NCBI RefSeq assembly: GCF_003752585.1
Contig: NZ_RKHR01000003.1
Coordinates: forward strand, 496,001 to 560,000
Reading direction: 5' to 3'
Length of the DNA stretch: 64,000 bases
DNA from: Sinobacterium caligoides
GTDB taxonomy: Bacteria > Pseudomonadota > Gammaproteobacteria > Pseudomonadales > Sinobacteriaceae
Position 1 is the first letter of the stretch, and each line of letters begins with the position of its first letter. Made by a program: the position numbers and the translations under genes. The notes beneath the pieces were generated by a model that did not search any database, was not told the DNA's origin, and worked only from the letters and a program-made list of their open reading frames with translations. Positions 62,848 to 64,000 of this stretch are shown here, piece by piece.

Positions 62848-62979
62848 GGAAGCCAAAGGCACCTCGAAAAAACATCAACAAATAGGGGAGTAAATATTAT
62901 ATCCCCGCGCACTTCACCCTGGCCAGTGACCTAGCGCACAGGTATAACTTGCCGCTCCTGACCTTGATGACGACAACGA

Positions 62980-63444
62980 TTACACGACCTCATCAATGCA
63001 ACGTGTTTTCGTTAGCTTGGCAAAATAGCTCGGGGTCAGGTAACTCTCCCCACACAGTAGGTGCTCCAGGTACCAACGCCTCGGCCGCAAACCAGCTTGT
63101 CGATGGCCTGGATTGGCGACATACACCCAAGCCGCAATCATCGTTCCACCCACTGTTTCGACAGGGTAGCATTCTCGGCTATAACGAATGGGGGTTCCCT
63201 CGAAATGATCGAGTAAGGCTATATTCGATACATCCACTAACTCGTGCAACACCCCCTCCACGATTCCACCTTGGCGATAGCCTATGTTGGCATAACTTGC
63301 ACCAGGGTCGTTATGAGCCGCCTTATCGAATAACAACTCACAATCAGATATCTTACCCAGCTGGCTAGACACTACCGTCAATCCACGCTCACGCATACGC
63401 TCAACATTCATGTTCGAGCCATAAGCAAAGTAATAACACGTCAT
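62980..63444 (-). CDS. Gamma-glutamylcyclotransferase-like protein
   Basis: The 154-residue protein has the N-terminal substrate-binding YFAYGSNM motif and the catalytic Glu in DHFEGTPIRYSRE, the hallmarks of the gamma-glutamylcyclotransferase fold (AIG2/GGACT group). A strand ASYANIGYRQGGIVEGVLHEL separates them. It would form 5-oxoproline from gamma-glutamyl amines, but the natural substrate is not known. ATG at 63444 has an AGGGTG box. Confidence 0.85.
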   Translation of the reverse strand: MTCYYFAYGSNMNVERMRERGLTVVSSQLGKISDCELLFDKAAHNDPGASYANIGYRQGGIVEGVLHELVDVSNIALLDHFEGTPIRYSRECYPVETVGGTMIAAWVYVANPGHRQAGLRPRRWYLEHLLCGESYLTPSYFAKLTKTRCIDEVV

Positions 63445-63732
63445 CAGTCACCCTATCATCATATTCGTCGTGGAGATCGACTCCCCCGCCATCAGTTATC
63501 AACACAGCATAACAATAAGCTAACAATGCAGTCATCTTCACATTCACCTCCCGCCACCGATGCAGTAACAGCCCCGAAACAAACACCCCAAACGAAATAG
63601 CGGCGAGAGATGAATGTTCTATACTGTAAATACAGAGGTAAGGTTAACTTTAACGCCACAATTGCATACAAAGAGAAGGGCTGCAACCAGTCAACTCATC
63701 CAAGGCCGTAGCACCGCCAGCAGGTTAGTATC

Positions 63733-64000
63733 ATGCAGATGGACTCCCACAAAACAAAGAACTCCAATATTATTAGTATCTTTAGCGGGCGCCCTGTCCG
63801 CGAAGAGCAAGAGTCCCGAATCATTCGTATCGCGCCTGAGTGCGATGGCCTCAGCATGCTGTATACCAATAATGGCTGCAGCAATAAACTCTTCCGTATG
63901 AGCATTCTCTGTTGGGCGCTACGCGATAACGGTGAAATTGACGCCCTAGTTCCCTGGTTAGAGGAACTTCGCCCCTGCCAGCTCCTAAACGACCCCCTCG
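63733..64000 (+). CDS. Hypothetical protein, N-terminal part (cut by window edge)
   Basis: The frame opens with ATG at 63733 and stays open to the window end (89 codons). The sequence reads RIIRIAPECDGLSMLYTNNG, LFRMSILCWALRDNGEID, VPWLEEL, typical of a conserved gammaproteobacterial protein of unknown function. No signal peptide is evident. An ATG two codons later is an alternative start. Confidence 0.65.
   Translation, partial: MQMDSHKTKNSNIISIFSGRPVREEQESRIIRIAPECDGLSMLYTNNGCSNKLFRMSILCWALRDNGEIDALVPWLEELRPCQLLNDPL

Overview
This 64 kb window is chromosomal DNA from a Gram-negative gammaproteobacterium, most probably a free-living marine one. The evidence is the gene set: outer-membrane porins, long-form QueF, PdxB, EpmC, RlmKL, RMF, a 180-kDa-class NAD-glutamate dehydrogenase, a Bat operon and a CusCBA-type metal pump. 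A Cellvibrionales/Pseudomonadales-like lineage fits, but the species cannot be named from sequence alone. Base composition looks close to 50% GC. I saw no rRNA operon, prophage, insertion sequence, integron, CRISPR array or replication origin.

Layout. 0-0.5 kb: 5' part of a cytochrome P450 gene. 1.1-4.0 kb: serine uptake and deamination to pyruvate (sdaC, sdaA). 4.1-5.8 kb: a small PstS-like periplasmic protein paired with a porin. 5.8-8.8 kb: prpE and an M14 peptidase. 9.1-11.2 kb: a methyltransferase and two GNAT acetyltransferases. 11.7-13.1 kb: a lipoprotein with an HExxH zinc-peptidase motif. 13.1-17.1 kb: a CstA-family transporter with a LytS/LytTR two-component system that closely matches the E. 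coli pyruvate system BtsSR/BtsT. 17.3-22 kb: tRNA-Ala, a STAS protein, a truncated globin, and two of the three parts of a type I secretion system. 22-29.3 kb: guaC, a DUF481 outer-membrane protein, mscS, rlmKL, rmf, pyrD. 29.6-34.4 kb: the large glutamate dehydrogenase. 34.9-42.2 kb: a six-gene MoxR/Bat operon whose BatB-BatC fusion carries 22 perfect 9-bp repeats. 42.3-45.9 kb: hisC, small orphan genes and a lipoprotein. 46-52.4 kb: a Cus-type copper/silver efflux operon without cusF. 52.6-56.4 kb: tRNA-Ser, queF, an ABC-2 exporter, tRNA-Gly, tRNA-Glu, msrB. 56.5-64 kb: alaA, an RlmK-like methyltransferase, an NAD-kinase-like gene, pdxB, epmC, a gamma-glutamylcyclotransferase and the start of one more gene.

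How the genes work together. Several loci converge on pyruvate and amino-acid catabolism: SdaC/SdaA make pyruvate from serine, the BtsS-like kinase probably senses pyruvate and drives the CstA-family transporter, AlaA interconverts pyruvate and alanine, GdhB oxidises glutamate and PrpE activates propionate. The strongest regulatory observation is a set of three direct repeats ACCGCT(T/G)A, spaced two helical turns apart, upstream of the cstA-type gene. They match the published E. coli BtsR motif, and the sensor keeps the four residues I recall as the BtsS pyruvate pocket. Other points worth a second look are the 22-copy repeat in the Bat protein, the HExxH lipoprotein, the PstS-like/porin pair, the Cus operon without CusF, and structured leaders before rmf and the cus TolC gene.
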